Shown piece after piece: positions 23,501 through 35,387 of a stretch of DNA of 64,000 nt. The translations under genes and the position numbers were made by a program. A model generated the notes under the pieces. It made no database searches and had not been told where the DNA came from. It was given only the letters and a program-made list of their open reading frames with translations. Within the stretch, counting starts at the first letter, position 1; the number at the start of each line of letters is the position of its first letter. This DNA comes from Brachypodium distachyon (taxonomy: Eukaryota; Streptophyta; Magnoliopsida; Poales; Poaceae): the NCBI RefSeq assembly GCF_000005505.3, contig NC_016131.3:57397355-57461354 (forward strand), in the 5' to 3' direction.

Positions 23501-26284
23501 ATAATCAGGAGTAAGTTAGGTTTCAGTTTCACGTCTGAACCTGTTTCAATATTGTCAAGAAACATCAAACATGCAACCAACACAAGTTCAGCTTAACTAA
23601 GTAGTATGGCATAAGTAACATCAGACAGAATTGCCTAAAATTGTAGCAAAGAACCCACGTGGTAACTGGCAACATCGGTTGATAATACTGACTAGTTCCA
23701 TGAATAACTTAAACTTGTATAGAAGCATTGAGAATCTAAACTAACTTCCCACCTTGCACAAGGAGAGGTTGCATAGATATTGGTCAATAAATGCACCATG
23801 CAAACTACTATGCACTCGTAAAAAAAAGAACACATCTAACTCAGCTAATGGGGAAAAATATTCCCAACTAAAGGAACATATACGATGCCTGCACAATCTT
23901 CATGAACCTATCAAGCATGACTATTTGAGAAAACACAATCATTCAGTGAAAAGACTGTAGGTCATACATCTGTGTAAGAGTTGTTATCACTTCAAAAATG
24001 TAACATATACCAGATATCATTAACTAATTCGATATAGCTAAGCAGGACCAGTTAGTTCCAAAGTGAGGAGGTCTACAATAAAACTTACTGAGTCAGGACA
24101 TACCTTCAGCAGGGGACCAGGATGTCAATGCGGTAAATATAAGATGTGTGCCACACGTGTCGCATTCAATTTTATCCACATCAATGTTCACCCAGCCCCT
24201 TTGAGCACAAGCCAGTGAACTAGCAGCCTGTAAAATTTTAATATATTAGTATTCTTTTTCAAACAAACTGGGATGACATTTTTTATCTGCACGTTTCTCA
24301 CTTAAAATCGAGAAACTAAATCGTTCAAAGGTGGTTTCAATTAGGGAAATATGCCATTATTCTAAATATATCTCAACTTTGACGTAGACAAGAATACTGT
24401 AAGCAGACAGCTGATGAAGAAGAAAACCATGTTAAATGCTTTGGAAGATGTTTAAATGCTTGTACAGTGTAATTTAATGGCAGTATGAAGGCACTTTTCT
24501 CATCAAGTTTCTCTCAAATTTAGTGTTTCATTAGTCAGTGCGCATAATGGGCTGTATCTTTATCCTTATATTTACTATTGCAAAGATCTGAGTTGTCCAT
24601 TCACCCTCACAGAGACTAAAACAATTGTCATCCCATTCTATCACAATCTCTAGTTAGTGGATTTCTATATTTTATAAGCATAAAAAATATAGTTTGCTGA
24701 AAGTTAGGAAATACAATGGCAGAAACATTTAACCTTATGCAATAAAAAATTCCGTAGCGATGCACGAGTATTTAGCTAGTATAAAATGAAACGAAGGGTG
24801 TAAGTGATATTCAATTCGAAATGTATGCCCAGGTATTGAGGTACACACAGTATTACCCCTTTTCTCATTATTGTTTATGCTAAGCATCCCCCGAAGAAGA
24901 AGAAAACATTTAAACTGGTAGAGGTGCAGAAGCCAATAATACTATCACCATGCTAGTAATCCCAATGTGATGATTCGTTAGTTACAAAGTTACAGTGACA
25001 TGGTTTACCAAGAGGTCCAATAAGAGGAAGAAGTTACCTTTGGCTTAGAAGCCCATGTTGAGGGCTTAAATGTAGCCAATCGATGAAGCAAGTCTCCTCG
25101 TTCCCATGGTCTGCATGATGGTTGTGAGAAATCCATCGCAGCACCAACAGCATTGGTACTAAGAGAAGGCTGAGCAGCATGTGAAGCAGCATGGAATGAT
25201 GACCCCACTTTAGATACCTGCTCGCTGCCTAACCAATCTATGCTAGCTACATTCGTTTGCGTGGGAGGTGATGAGGGACCAGCAGAACTGAGAAGCAAAA
25301 GGAAGAGCTTTAGTACAAGCACACAATTAATCTATAAATATGTATACATGAGTACAGTATACATGAAACGTTAAACATAATCAATATAGCATTAGACTTG
25401 TCCCCGTTTGTTCCGGAAATGATATGCTTCCCAGTTCTGCACGAGATAAATCAACACTCAGTCTGTTCCCAAATATACGCTTCAAGGACACAGTTACTTT
25501 TTTTTGTGTGTGCTACTGTGCTGAGGGACAATTTGCATCGAATGGAGCATTGACATGTACAACGTTGCTCATTGTGTTAAATCAGAGCAAGTATGGAAAA
25601 CCACAAAAAGATACAAAATTTCTATATTTGGGACTCCCCAATTCACATTGCATTCAGAGCAACAAAAGGTTGTTAAGATAGACCTAAAATCAACCCCACT
25701 TGCAAACAGTACGTATTTGCAAAACATGGCAACAGAAATAAACTCGGAGTCAACTGTGTTCTGTTGGTGCCTCCAGCCAGTAACCTAGGCGAAGGTGTGC
25801 GAAACCAAAATAACACCGTACGTGTAAAAATTCAATGCTACAGAAGCAGCAAGCTCGCCAGCGAAATAATCACAGAACACCCGCATCATAAAGCCTGTGC
25901 CCGAATTCGCTGTCTCGGCGCGGCGAGGAAACAAGCTCGCTAGGGTTTAGCGGACGCCCTACTAGTCCCGACCTATCAACCCCACCTAGCTCAAAATCCC
26001 TAGTGGGGGAGCCACGAACCCGAAATCTGAAGCCAAAAATGCAAAATTCCTCCGCGTCGACCAGCTCTCCGAGGCTGAGGCGTCCCCCCACGCGGCCGCA
26101 ACCTCCGATTTGAAGACCGGGCACCAGCAGAGCAGGGCAGCAGACAGACCCCAGTGGGAAGACAAGCGAGGACGAGGCGGGGCAGGGAGAGTTACCTGGC
26201 GACTGGGGTGGCGGGCGGCGAGGCGGATGGCGGCGGCGGGGGGTCGGCGGGCGCCGCCGACGAGCTCCTGACCTCCTCTCTCAT
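20509..26284 (-). CDS. C3HC zinc-finger nuclear protein (NIPA/ILP1-like)
   Basis: Seven exons keep one frame and encode about 944 residues: 26284-26196, 25287-25038, 24227-24104, 23490-23147, 23043-21327, 20973-20723 and 20568-20509. The first exon is proline- and alanine-rich. The zf-C3HC domain follows, starting with CRPWERGDLLHRLATFKPSTW, with CDTCG at about 135-139 and the HQNDCPW ligands near 170-176. A second partial finger is seen as CSLCGATVRIWDF and HHNNYCPWVNG. In between is a long serine/asparagine/acidic region that looks disordered, with a nuclear-localisation-like RKRNLEE. The family includes vertebrate NIPA, an F-box adaptor, and plant ILP1-like proteins linked to mRNA and nuclear functions. 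The exact role here is unknown. The exon 5 acceptor could also be 6 bases further in. After the TAG a GTAAAT donor at 20485 suggests a 3' UTR intron. Confidence 0.88.
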
Positions 26285-27233
26285 GGCGCTCGTCTCTCGA
26301 TGCGGGCGAAGCTCGGGTCTGTCCGGTGGGTGGGTGGGTACGACCGCGTCGGAGTGGAAGCTTGAGTCCGACGGACCCTGAATGTTTATCGTGCTGGAAC
26401 CAACTGGGCCTCTTGTGGGCCTAACTAGGCATTTACTGGGCCTCAGGCTTGCTGCCCTACTGGGCTGAACTGGGCTTTGCCCATCGTTCCAAATGCCAGT
26501 TCCGCTTCTATTCTTGAGGAACTGTCTCATACTCACTTTAGAAATTAGAAATTTGACAAGTCTAGCGAAATCTTAGCACTTCTGTCTTGAATATTCGCAC
26601 TTTTACTTTCAAAGCTTAAGTTTGTTATTACACAAGTCTGAGGGTTCGAGAGAGAGATACTTCTTGTCAACGAAGTCGGTGATTGCGCATTTAATTATGT
26701 GTATAGATACTTTTAACTATACTTAAAAATGAAGGTGGCGTACTTTTTTTATCCTCTAGAGAAAATAATACTAATGATGATGATTTGTTTACAGCTTTTC
26801 GATGAGATGTGTTTCCTACTTATTTCTACAGGTTCAGATAACTGAAGTTCCATTAACGATGGGAGTAATTTAAAAAATAGAAATAAGACAAAGTCAACAA
26901 CATTGAAGGACCAATGGTTACCATATGATGATAATTTAAAAGGAGATGGATCCTCCAGGAGCAACATCTTATTTAATTAGATTGGATCTGCTCCTATCAG
27001 CGCAAGTTTTTACAATAGGACATGAATTTCACATGCATTATTGCATAGATGACAACTCAATAATTCCCCGAATTCTGGCAACATTTGCTACTAAACTAAA
27101 ATTAATTCAACTCTGCACATTCATTCATCCATAAGCTCGGGTTTATGTTTACAACCAAGTCTGGAACAGGTAAAAACAGGTCTTTCCTGATGATGCTGTC
27201 TAGTTTTATCTTCTACTACTTCTAACATTTTGT
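26285..27233. other. Promoter of C3HC gene and 3' flank of CIPK23
   Basis: The first 200 bases are GC-rich and hold a site II cluster described separately. The remainder to 27233 is AT-rich and includes the CIPK23 3' UTR. No extra gene was found. Confidence 0.55.
26405..26484. promoter_or_regulatory. Cluster of TGGGCC/TGGGCT site II motifs upstream of C3HC gene
   Basis: TGGGCC occurs at 26405, 26416 and 26437, and TGGGCT at 26461 and 26471, with GCCCAT just after. They lie 120-200 bases upstream of the ATG at 26284. Such site II motifs are known TCP-factor targets in promoters of constitutively expressed or proliferation-linked plant genes. The motifs are seen directly; the function is inferred. 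Confidence 0.5.
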
Positions 27234-30200
27234 CTAGTGCCGTATCTCGTCGGCTTCAGCTATGCTGCTATCCGGCTTCCACATGACGTCCTTCAGGCCA
27301 TTCGAGATGCTATGATAGAACTGCAGAGAGCAAAAACATGTAAATGGATCAGTCTAAAGTCCAACAGTAAAGTTCTTTTGTTGAAACAATTTGAAGTCCT
27401 GAGTAATTTCAGAGATGTATCACTCAGTTTGAATTGTGATGAAGCTTTAAGAATCATACATTGTGGAATTCAAGGGTGTCTCCATTCGACTTGCGGAGCT
27501 CGACCATGTAGAGTGAGGGTGTGACTTCAAACACCTGAAGTTATTACAAATGGAATGATCTCAGTCTATTTCCCAGGCAAGAACAGTATCAAGCAAGATA
27601 CAAAAAGGCAGAGCACAATGTTGAAACGTACCTCTGTCGCAATTGCCAGCTGACCTTTCCTTCCAGGATTCTCTCCTTGCAACTTCAGCTGATTTGATTT
27701 AAATAATTGTCATCAGAACAATGTTTTAGGTCAAAAGGATTTTTTCCCCCCTCGAACACGACCCAGATGTCATTCCAAAAGGAAATAAGTGGTTACATCT
27801 TTTTTTCTTCTAAAAAGTACCTTATAGTTGCGCTTCTGTACATTGAAGCCCATGGGTCCTGCTGCTGCTTCGATTTTCGACAATATCTCATTTGCAGGAA
27901 GTCTCGACGCGAACCTTGTTTCTCGCTTAACAGAACCCTTTTAATAGAAAAAATATCAGATTGAAGAAAAAGAATCTCATGGTTACAGAAGTCTTAATTC
28001 AAAACAATTTAAGGCCATGAACATACCGTTTGCTTCTCAAACAGGGTGCCAAGATTGAGGCCTTGCGAGGTAGAAATCAACTCAAAAGCATTCATCACCG
28101 CTGGTCTTTCTTCACGCCTCTCAACCACAAGCTGTGCTGGGTCCTGGATCATTACAAACAATGTTCAAAGTCAGTCCACGGCATTATGAATTTATGACAC
28201 GCATATTGAGGTAAGAGAGTGAAAATAACTTGCCCCGGATTCATTAAAAATAGAGTTGACATCATCCAAATTAACGTCGGCTGTCTCAAACCTAGGAGGC
28301 TGATATCCTTTCTTGAACCACTCGTTGTTAATAACCTCAGCAATAGTTATCCTCTGCACATAGCCATATAAATAGCATGAGCTACCTATGAACAGAATGG
28401 AGGCTGGTATGCTACCAATGAACAGATGGACTTACAGTGTTAGGATTAGGATCCAGTATCTTCTTGATGAGCTTTTTTGCGCTTGTGGAGAACCAAGATG
28501 GGCAAGTAAAGTCCGCTTTGTATATCTGCATTAACAACTAGGTCAAATTTCCATTATCCAGCACTCGTTTTGGTAACATAGACCAAGAACTTGCATTGTA
28601 GTAGTAAAGGTAACTTTTTTCTCTCAAAATAGGTAACTTGTTTTTGACAAAAAAAGTAGTAAAAGTAATTCACCTTCTTGTAAAGTGACATGAGGTTTGA
28701 GTCTTCAAACGGAAGGTAACCCGCCATGAGGACAAACAGAATCACTCCACATGACCACAGATCAGCCTTGGCTCCATCATAGCCTTTGTTATTTATAACC
28801 TGCACGTCCAAGAGTATTGAAAAATGAGAACAAAATATTCACTTGTAACACGAGAAGTACATATTTAACTTAAGGCATGGACACAAATGAAGAACCTCGG
28901 GAGCAACATAATTGGGAGTTCCACAAGTAGTGTGCAGCAGCCCATCCTCCTGCAAATACCAAAAAGATATGAAAACCACCGTCAGAAAAAACCAACAACA
29001 GAACAAGCTGAAAACACTGAATTTTTTTCATGACAGCGGTTTTCGTCAAGTTGAACAAAGGAGGGCAGTTGAGTTACTCACTCGAACTTGTTGAGACAAC
29101 GCGCTCAATCCAAAATCGGAAACCTTGAGGGTGCCATTAGCATCAAGCAGAAGATTTTCAGGCTGAAAAACAGAGATTTTTGCCATTAACCATAATTTCT
29201 TGGCAAGGAGCACATAAGTAACCACCACAAAACAGTTAAACACCACCATACCTTCAGATCACGGTGATAGACACCTCTGCTATGGCAGTAATCGACAGCG
29301 TTGATCAGCTGCTGGAAATATTTCCTTGCGTCGTCCTCTTTCAGCCTCCCGCGTGAAGCCTAGACCACAAATTGCAGCAAAATTAAGCACATAACAGATA
29401 GTGGAAAGCATAACTAAAGATGTCGACAGAGATATCAATCACTCACGATTTTGTCGAAAAGTTCGCCACCGGTGACAAGCTCAATCACTATGTATATCTT
29501 TGTCTTGCTGGCCATCACCTTCACAAGTACAAACACCCATTAAGTGGACATAGTCAAGGCAAAAAAAAAAGTCAGTGTCAGAGAGCAAAAGAAGAACAAA
29601 ATAATTCCCTTCCGTGATGAACATGAACAAATTTATTACAAGATAAATTTTGGACAACAGTATAGAATAATAGAAACTATCTTTCCTAAAAGAAAAGAGT
29701 GAAGAAAATTAATTAATGACCATTCTTACTCTGCTTTTTTCATGGTTTCAGGTTCCACAACTGCATAACAACATACTAGTACCATCATATACAACTCCAC
29801 AACTCCATACCAACAGATTTTATTTACAGGTGTGCATAAATAGGTATAGCCGTATAGTTCCTAGAGATAGGTATGTATGTATACCTCGTACATCCGGATG
29901 ACGTTGGGGTGCCTGATGAGCTTCATGGTGGAGATCTCTCGCTTTATCTGCAAAAGGCATCAATATCAGAGACCAAACAAAAAGTCCGGGGCAAAGTTTG
30001 ATCACGCAGCCAACTAAAAACGCCCGCTTTACGAGTTCCAACAAACGCGCACGAGACGCCCGCTCGTCCAAAAGTCACAGTCCGCGCATTGAACCGGAAG
30101 GCCGGTTCCACAAATCCCCACGCCTCGCCGTTTCCAGGGAATCGGAATCATCGGAAGAACTAAACTAAATTCCCCTTAATTTAATCACCCGCTGATTAAA

Positions 30201-30566
30201 AGTTTAAAACAGTCGTAAAAAAAATCAAAATTCTTCCCCTTTACGTGCAGCAGGGATTATCTGGGATGGGAAAAAGGAGACTTCTTTTTTTTTAGTTGAC
30301 GTTACAATCCTCGGACGAAGAAACAGAAGAGAACAGAACAAGGAGAACAAGAGGAGGAGACGGCAAGAAGAAGGTACCTGCGCGATCATCTTGTGCCTGA
30401 GGACCTTGTCCTTGTCGAGGATCTTGATGGCGACATTCTCGCCGGTCTCGACGTTCCGGGCGAACTTGACCTTGGCGAAGGTGCCCTCCCCGAGGGTCCG
30501 CCCCAGCTCGTACCTCCCCACCCGCGTCCTCCCTCCGCCGCCGCCGCCGCCGCCGTGAGCGCTCAT
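27234..30566 (-). CDS. CIPK23: CBL-interacting protein kinase 23 (SnRK3 family)
   Basis: Fourteen exons encode 451 residues: 30566-30378, 29947-29885, 29518-29447, 29359-29252, 29162-29082, 28949-28896, 28799-28674, 28525-28436, 28353-28234, 28143-28027, 27937-27821, 27688-27632, 27534-27460 and 27320-27234. The kinase domain has the glycine loop GEGTFAKV, the ATP lysine K48 in VAIKIL, the HRD loop at 140-142, DFG at 160-162 and APE at 187-189. The NAF motif, the CBL-binding and autoinhibitory site, is at about 319-321 in [12 protein letters not shown]. The PPI and KA1-like tail follows. CIPK23 is recruited to membranes by CBL1/CBL9 calcium sensors and activates AKT1-type K+ channels and nitrate transporters. 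The intron at 28233-28144 starts GCAAGT, a GC-AG intron. The sequence is very close to rice CIPK23. Confidence 0.96.
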
Positions 30567-30667
30567 CTTCCCTCTCTCCGGCCGCTCGCCCAAATCAACC
30601 AACCACCGGACCAAATCAATCAACTAAATCAACCACCGGACGGATCTGTGCTTTGCTCCGGCGGCGA

Positions 30668-30745
30668 CTAGGACCTCTTCTTGTCGCAGGGCCTCCACTG
30701 CACGAACAGCTCCTTGTCCTCCTCCCCTTGCTGCCGATGCCGCAT
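30668..30745 (-). promoter_or_regulatory. Possible upstream ORF in CIPK23 leader (25 codons)
   Basis: Upstream of the CIPK23 start there is an ATG at 30745 opening a 25-codon frame (begins MRHRQQGEEDK, ends CDKKRS) and closing with TAG at 30668-30670. It ends 101 bases before the main ATG. A weak TATA-like CTATACAT on the minus strand near 30920 would place the frame inside the leader. The peptide composition looks unlike random GC-rich sequence, but nothing shows that it is translated. Confidence 0.35.
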
Positions 30746-31570
30746 GGAGTCCGGCCGCGTTAATTGGAATCTCAATCTCAGTGCACTACCACGCGCGCCC
30801 TCACGACTGCAGGCATGGGATTCGGGGGTTCAAGATTCAGAGGAAGAAGGGCTTCGTACTGGTTTTGGGTTAATGGCGGAATGGGAGAGCAGAGAGGAGG
30901 CGGGGCTGGGGGTATGTATAGGCGGAGGAGGAGGAGAAGGAGAAGGAAAGAGCGCGGCAGCCCCGCGTCCGCGTGCGTGCCTCGTGACGATGGTGCGGAC
31001 GCCAAGAGGTGCCTCGTAAAATCGATTTTTGTCAGTGCCTCCTTGGATGTAATCTAACCAAGCTAAGCACTGGTAACTACTAAGCCAAACTAGTGCCTCT
31101 TTTTTACTTGAATTTTGTATAGAGTATTTTTTTAAACTTATTTTCACTTTGAGTTAGTAGGAGCAGTACTATATTTTTTTTACAGATATACTCTCTCTTT
31201 GTTCTTTACAATTTAATGGATGTTGACTGGAATTTTGTCGAGTGCTGGTGGTGTGGAGGTGAGCCTTTTGGCTTGGCTTGGATCGGAGAAGGAAATTGTT
31301 GGGGGCCACACGAAAATATTGCCTCCGGAATAAGAAGTGCCTAGTATGTTCTTGTGTGTGGACTTTATGTTTAGGTGGGGAGAATGTTTGAACTTTCTTT
31401 TGAAGAAACAAGAGTTGGTAGTGCACGTGTGTAGAGTTTTTTCGATCTCCATTTGTCTAGCTTTCCATAAGATTTGTGGTAGTGTGGCGTGGACCTTTTT
31501 CTTAACACAAATTCCACCACTTTATTACTTCTCGAGTAAAGATAAGGCACCATACTGGATGGTGGTTCAT
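30746..31570. other. CIPK23 upstream region
   Basis: A GC- and purine-rich block at 30880-31010 (GGAGG runs on the plus strand) is followed by AT-rich sequence. No gene was recognised. The overlapping frames at 30681-31147 are products of the purine bias. Confidence 0.5.
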
Positions 31571-31768
31571 CTACCCAAATACGGAGCAGAGAGAATGTGA
31601 AAACTTTGACATCCTTGCCAGCTCATGTGCAACACCACTCACCTCACGATTAGAGTGCTCGAAAAAGGCATGAATGTGGTGGGAAATTAGTTTTATGCCA
31701 CGGTCGGTAGTTTTGTCTTCGGCGAGATGGATAACACCATTTCTTACTCTTTTCTTTATCGTGTTAGT
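31571..31768 (-). pseudogene. RNase H-like C-terminal relic of a LINE
   Basis: A minus-strand frame contains FFEHSNREVSGVAHELARM, the C-terminal signature of the RNase H-like domain found in plant LINEs and their derivatives. Only this tail is present. It lies immediately beyond the poly(A) of a second RNase H relic, so two related fragments stand in tandem. Confidence 0.6.
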
Positions 31769-32460
31769 TTTTTTTAGAAAAGCCATCATGGGTAGCTTTA
31801 TTAATAATTAAACAAGAGTAACATCATCTACGAGAAGAGAATTAATAAAACTTGGAGAATTGTCCAGCCAAACATGTGGTGGTGGATCAACCCTAGCTAG
31901 TCTAACTAGTTCATGTGCAACCTGTTTGCTTCTCTTGGACAATACTCAATGACAACCTTCCCGAACTCTTTAAGGGCTTCAATCAATCAATATAAATGGC
32001 GGCAGCTGGTGAAGAGGGCCAGTATTCACTTGTCATCTCATGCACCACCTCAACACTGTCCGAATTGATCAAGAGGTTTGAACAACCCAAGTTTTTAGCG
32101 AGCTGAATTCCATGCCATAATGCCAATGCTTCAGCCGTAGCGGCATCATAGACGATGGGGATAAAACTGTTCGACGCTCCAACAAACATGCCCGAACATC
32201 TCGGATAACTGCACCTGTTGCGCCTTCATCCATGTCATCAATAAAAGATGCATCCACATTAAGCTTTTGCATACCATCTGGAGGTCTTTGCCAGCCATGA
32301 CGTTGGATGCCGCTAGACTTCGAGTTTGATCTAACATAGTTCGTAGCAAGAGCTTGAATTGATAGTGCAGACCTTGGAGGTGGCTGGACCGGTTCACCTT
32401 GTAGAAAATGGATATGTCACATTTGTGGCTTGTTCGTGCTCCATCTATGTTTTGCAAGTC
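31769..32460 (-). mobile_element. Truncated LINE 3' end with RNase H domain and poly(A)
   Basis: On the minus strand an RNase H-like domain can be followed in two frames: QKLNVDASFIDDMDEGATGA, then after a frameshift AATAEALALWHGIQLAKNLG, INSDSVEVVHEM and a tail with VAHELVRLARVDPPP. The acidic residues of the fold are still visible. The frame stops shortly after LLVDDVTLV. A terminal AATAAAGCTACCCATGATGG block then runs into eight A residues (T run at 31769-31776), as at a LINE 3' end. The 5' part, including reverse transcriptase, is missing. No target duplication was established. Confidence 0.65.
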
Positions 32461-32639
32461 TGTCGTCGAGAATTTTTTAACATCATGTATGTCCTACTAC
32501 TTTGGCCTTGCAAAACCGTCTCATGTAGGTCATTTCATCTATTTTTTTGCTTGTATTTGCTTTGCTTTTAGAGTGCTCATGACGCCCTTCAATTTTTGCA
32601 TATCTTGTGCTCGTTTCACATGATCTATATATGCCCACA

Positions 32640-33430
32640 GATAAGTGTGATGAAAAGCAATATGACATAGAGAACCGTGCAAGGTTCCACATTTGTATTT
32701 TTGTCGCTACTAATCTTGATGATGTTGGCGCCTTTCAGATTTGTTGTATGCTGGATTTTCACAATCAGTGCCAATGTATGTATCCGACGCAAAGAAATAT
32801 GACATATGAACCGTGCAAGATTTCACATCCATTTTGTCGCTACTAATAATCCGGTGATGGATGACACCCTTCAAATTTGGCTTGTGCTGATTTTCCACAA
32901 TCGGTGCCAATGTATGTGTACCAAGCAAACAAACATGACATGTGAAAACGTGCAAGGTTCCACATATGCATTTTTGTCGCTGCTAGTCCTGATGATGATG
33001 ACGCCTTTCAAATTTGATTTGTGCTGATTTTCACAGTTGGTGCCAATGCATATATGTGACGCAAAGAAAAATGACATACGAAACCGTGTAAGGTTTCACG
33101 TCTGTATTTTGTCGCTACTAATCTTGATGATTACGACATTTCTTCATTTTTGGCTGGTTTTTCATAATCGCTGCCCATGGATAGATACGATGAAAAAGAA
33201 ATATGACATGTGCAATCGTGCAGGTTCCACATCTTATCTTTGTCACCACTTACCTTGGTGAGGATGCCATCATTCAGTTTAGGTTTGTGTTGATTTCCCA
33301 TACGTACAGGTGCCAATGTTGCCTTCCAGTTTTGGTTTTTGCTGATTTTTCGTAATCGGTGCCAAAACGTATAGATACAATGATATGAAATATGACTTGG
33401 AGATGGTTTGTCAATGTTCGATCGGTATTT
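32640..33430. repeat. Minisatellite, about five copies of a 132-137-bp unit
   Basis: A block starting ATGACAT followed by a CGTGCAAGGTTCCACAT-like stretch recurs at 32664, 32801, 32937, 33073 and 33205, so the period is 137, 136, 136 and 132. Each unit continues with TTTTGTCGCTACTAAT, a GATGATG segment, TTCAAATTTG..GCTGATTTTCACAAT and GGTGCCAATG. A last block near 33394 is offset by an extra partial copy. Divergence between units is moderate, so the array is old. No coding role is apparent. Confidence 0.85.
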
Positions 33431-34240
33431 TTGCCGCTGATTATCGGTCATGCTGCATGCGATGTGTTAGCATCCAAAAAGAAGAAAAAGGGAATTTAAG
33501 CACGCGTACTAACTGTGTAGATCGCTTGTTCTCCATATCAGTGTGTAGGTCTAGCATTTTGAATTAGGGTACTGGGTCTACTACACCAACAAACGGAGCT
33601 CCGATTTTACCTTGCAGAATATTCCTCTTGTCTTCTAGACGACGGTGCAATCATGTAGTTTAATTGTGGCATTTGGGACTAATATTAGAGCAAATTAAGA
33701 CCCTGATTTTGCCAATCAACCTACCACGGCTTTTGCTGATCTCATCCGGCAAGCAAATTAGCATCTGATCTTGTCTCATGGGTGTAGATAGACAGACAGA
33801 CATATAGCTTAGGAACCAGCCAATCTGGAATCTATTCCATGGTGGGGTACAGGGCTCCAAATTCTTATCTACTCTGCCATCTGATTGCCTTTTTAATCTA
33901 GCTATGTGTAAAGTAATTTAGAAAGGAAATGGGCGGTTGGGGGGGAGAACGCTGCGTCTCTGATCAGCACATGTCACTGTCTGCTTAGTACAATGCTGGC
34001 AGATTATCTTTATCCATGTTAAGCAAGGTTTCAGATACTAGGAACCTATGTAACAGGACACGCGTCGCTACTAATCTAGTGGCGTACAGCAGTAATTTTA
34101 TTTGGTTCTCGCGAATCAAACAACGACCCACACAGGTAAAGCGCGCGCGCGCATATATATATAAAAGAGAGACACACACTTATAGAGATGAAGCCTTTTC
34201 TTATTTATGCTTCTTGACGTCATATTGTACAATTGTGCAG
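33431..34240. other. Intergenic, no gene seen
   Basis: The sequence is AT-rich with no recognisable frames. It ends with a (GC)n tract followed by a short (AT)n tract at about 34140-34162 and then the sequence preceding the PP2A exon. Confidence 0.5.
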
Positions 34241-34312
34241 CTTTTGGTTGCCCTGAAGGTGCGCTATCCGCAACGGATAACAATTCTTCATGGAAACCAT
34301 GAGAGTCGGCAG
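34241..34312 (+). pseudogene. Isolated exon of protein phosphatase 2A catalytic subunit
   Basis: A 72-base exon, bordered by a good acceptor (TTGTGCAG) and donor (GTACTA), encodes 24 residues beginning [16 protein letters not shown] and ending GNHESRQ. This is the metal-binding GNHE region of PP2A-type Ser/Thr phosphatases. The residue before GNHE is H where R is normal. No other PP2A exon is visible nearby, so it is a transposed genomic fragment that kept its splice sites. Intron-like sequence follows to about 34440. Confidence 0.8.
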
Positions 34313-34446
34313 GTACTATAAAATTCATCATGCCATGGCACGCCTCTCTTTTTCATGAAGTTATGTGCTCAAATGAGTGCAAAATAGAAACCTTCTCATT
34401 TATAGCGCTATCTTCCCTTCTCTAGCCATTATCTGCTTTTCAAGGG

Positions 34447-34877
34447 TACATATATTTTACATAGAACCGAAAGCCAAAGAATATATCCAGAAGATCAAAG
34501 GTGAAGAAATTTCTTCTTCATCAAATACGAAGAATGTAAAAGAAGAAACATTAATATTAAAGAAGGTAAAAGAAGAAGAATCTCCTAAATATCAAACATA
34601 CAAAGATTGCCTAATAAAAGGAGTAGTGGATCCTTTAGATTCTGAATATATAGATCTGAAGATAAACGAAGTATTAGAAGATACCTTAAAAATATGAAAA
34701 GAAGAGCTAAAAGAAGAAATTTTAAAAGAATTACGACTTGAATTCATGCAAAAATTTGAAGAAATGAAGAAAGAATATGATCTAAAAATTGAACTAAATC
34801 TTTCAAAATTTGATTTTAATCTTTCAGAAGATGATCACATGGATATTGCAGGCCATGGGCAGAAACCAGAATTTTAA
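34447..34877 (+). pseudogene. Broken K/E-rich coiled-coil ORF of the pararetrovirus-like segment
   Basis: One frame runs from about 34447 to a TAA at 34875-34877 but is interrupted by an in-frame TGA at 34695-34697. The product is rich in K and E with heptad-like leucines and ends near GHGQKPEF. Its place just upstream of the promoter would fit the last ORF of a tungro-like genome, but the family was not confirmed. No start codon can be chosen because the left boundary is unclear. Confidence 0.45.
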
Positions 34878-35380
34878 TTGATATTCGGGCGGGGAGGACA
34901 TATACACCACCTCCGAAAATATACACCTATACCCGAATAGTTGATAGAATATAATTTGAATATGATTGAAAACTGAAAAAAATTAGTAATAATAATTAAA
35001 AATAATGAAAAATATTAAATCTTAAGAGCCATCGTTAGCATGTATTAGACATATAAGACCCATCATCAGCATACAAGATCACAAATGCATGGGATCCTAT
35101 GATTTATGGTGTGCAGACGAAGAATAGCCAAAGAGCAGACAATAAGGCTGCAGTGTGTCGTAGACACTATCATTAAAGCACAAGACTACTCCCAAGATGA
35201 AGGAAGCCACGTTCGTATGCAACCAAAGAGTGAAGTGGCAGCCAAAAGACCCCTTATCACCATGCATGCATCCAAAGGTTATAAAAGAAGCCTAGGACCT
35301 ATAAAGGAGGTGCATCATGGACATGGAGAAAGGTGAGGTAAATAATGCATGGGAGCATTATTTGAGCCAGCCATGGTGCC

Positions 35381-35387
35381 TATATAA
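35381..35387 (+). promoter_or_regulatory. TATA box of the pararetrovirus-like promoter
   Basis: TATATAAGAAGGC follows GAGCCAGCCATGGTGCC. A purine-rich, roughly 280-base region precedes it and an apparent untranslated leader follows. The layout matches plant pararetroviral promoters. Confidence 0.5.

Noticed and set aside
31762..33470. A matching GTGTTAG at both 31762 and 33464 as a target duplication for a LINE covering the minisatellite.
   Set aside because: Seven bases in AT-rich DNA over 1.7 kb can match by chance, and flanking bases differ.
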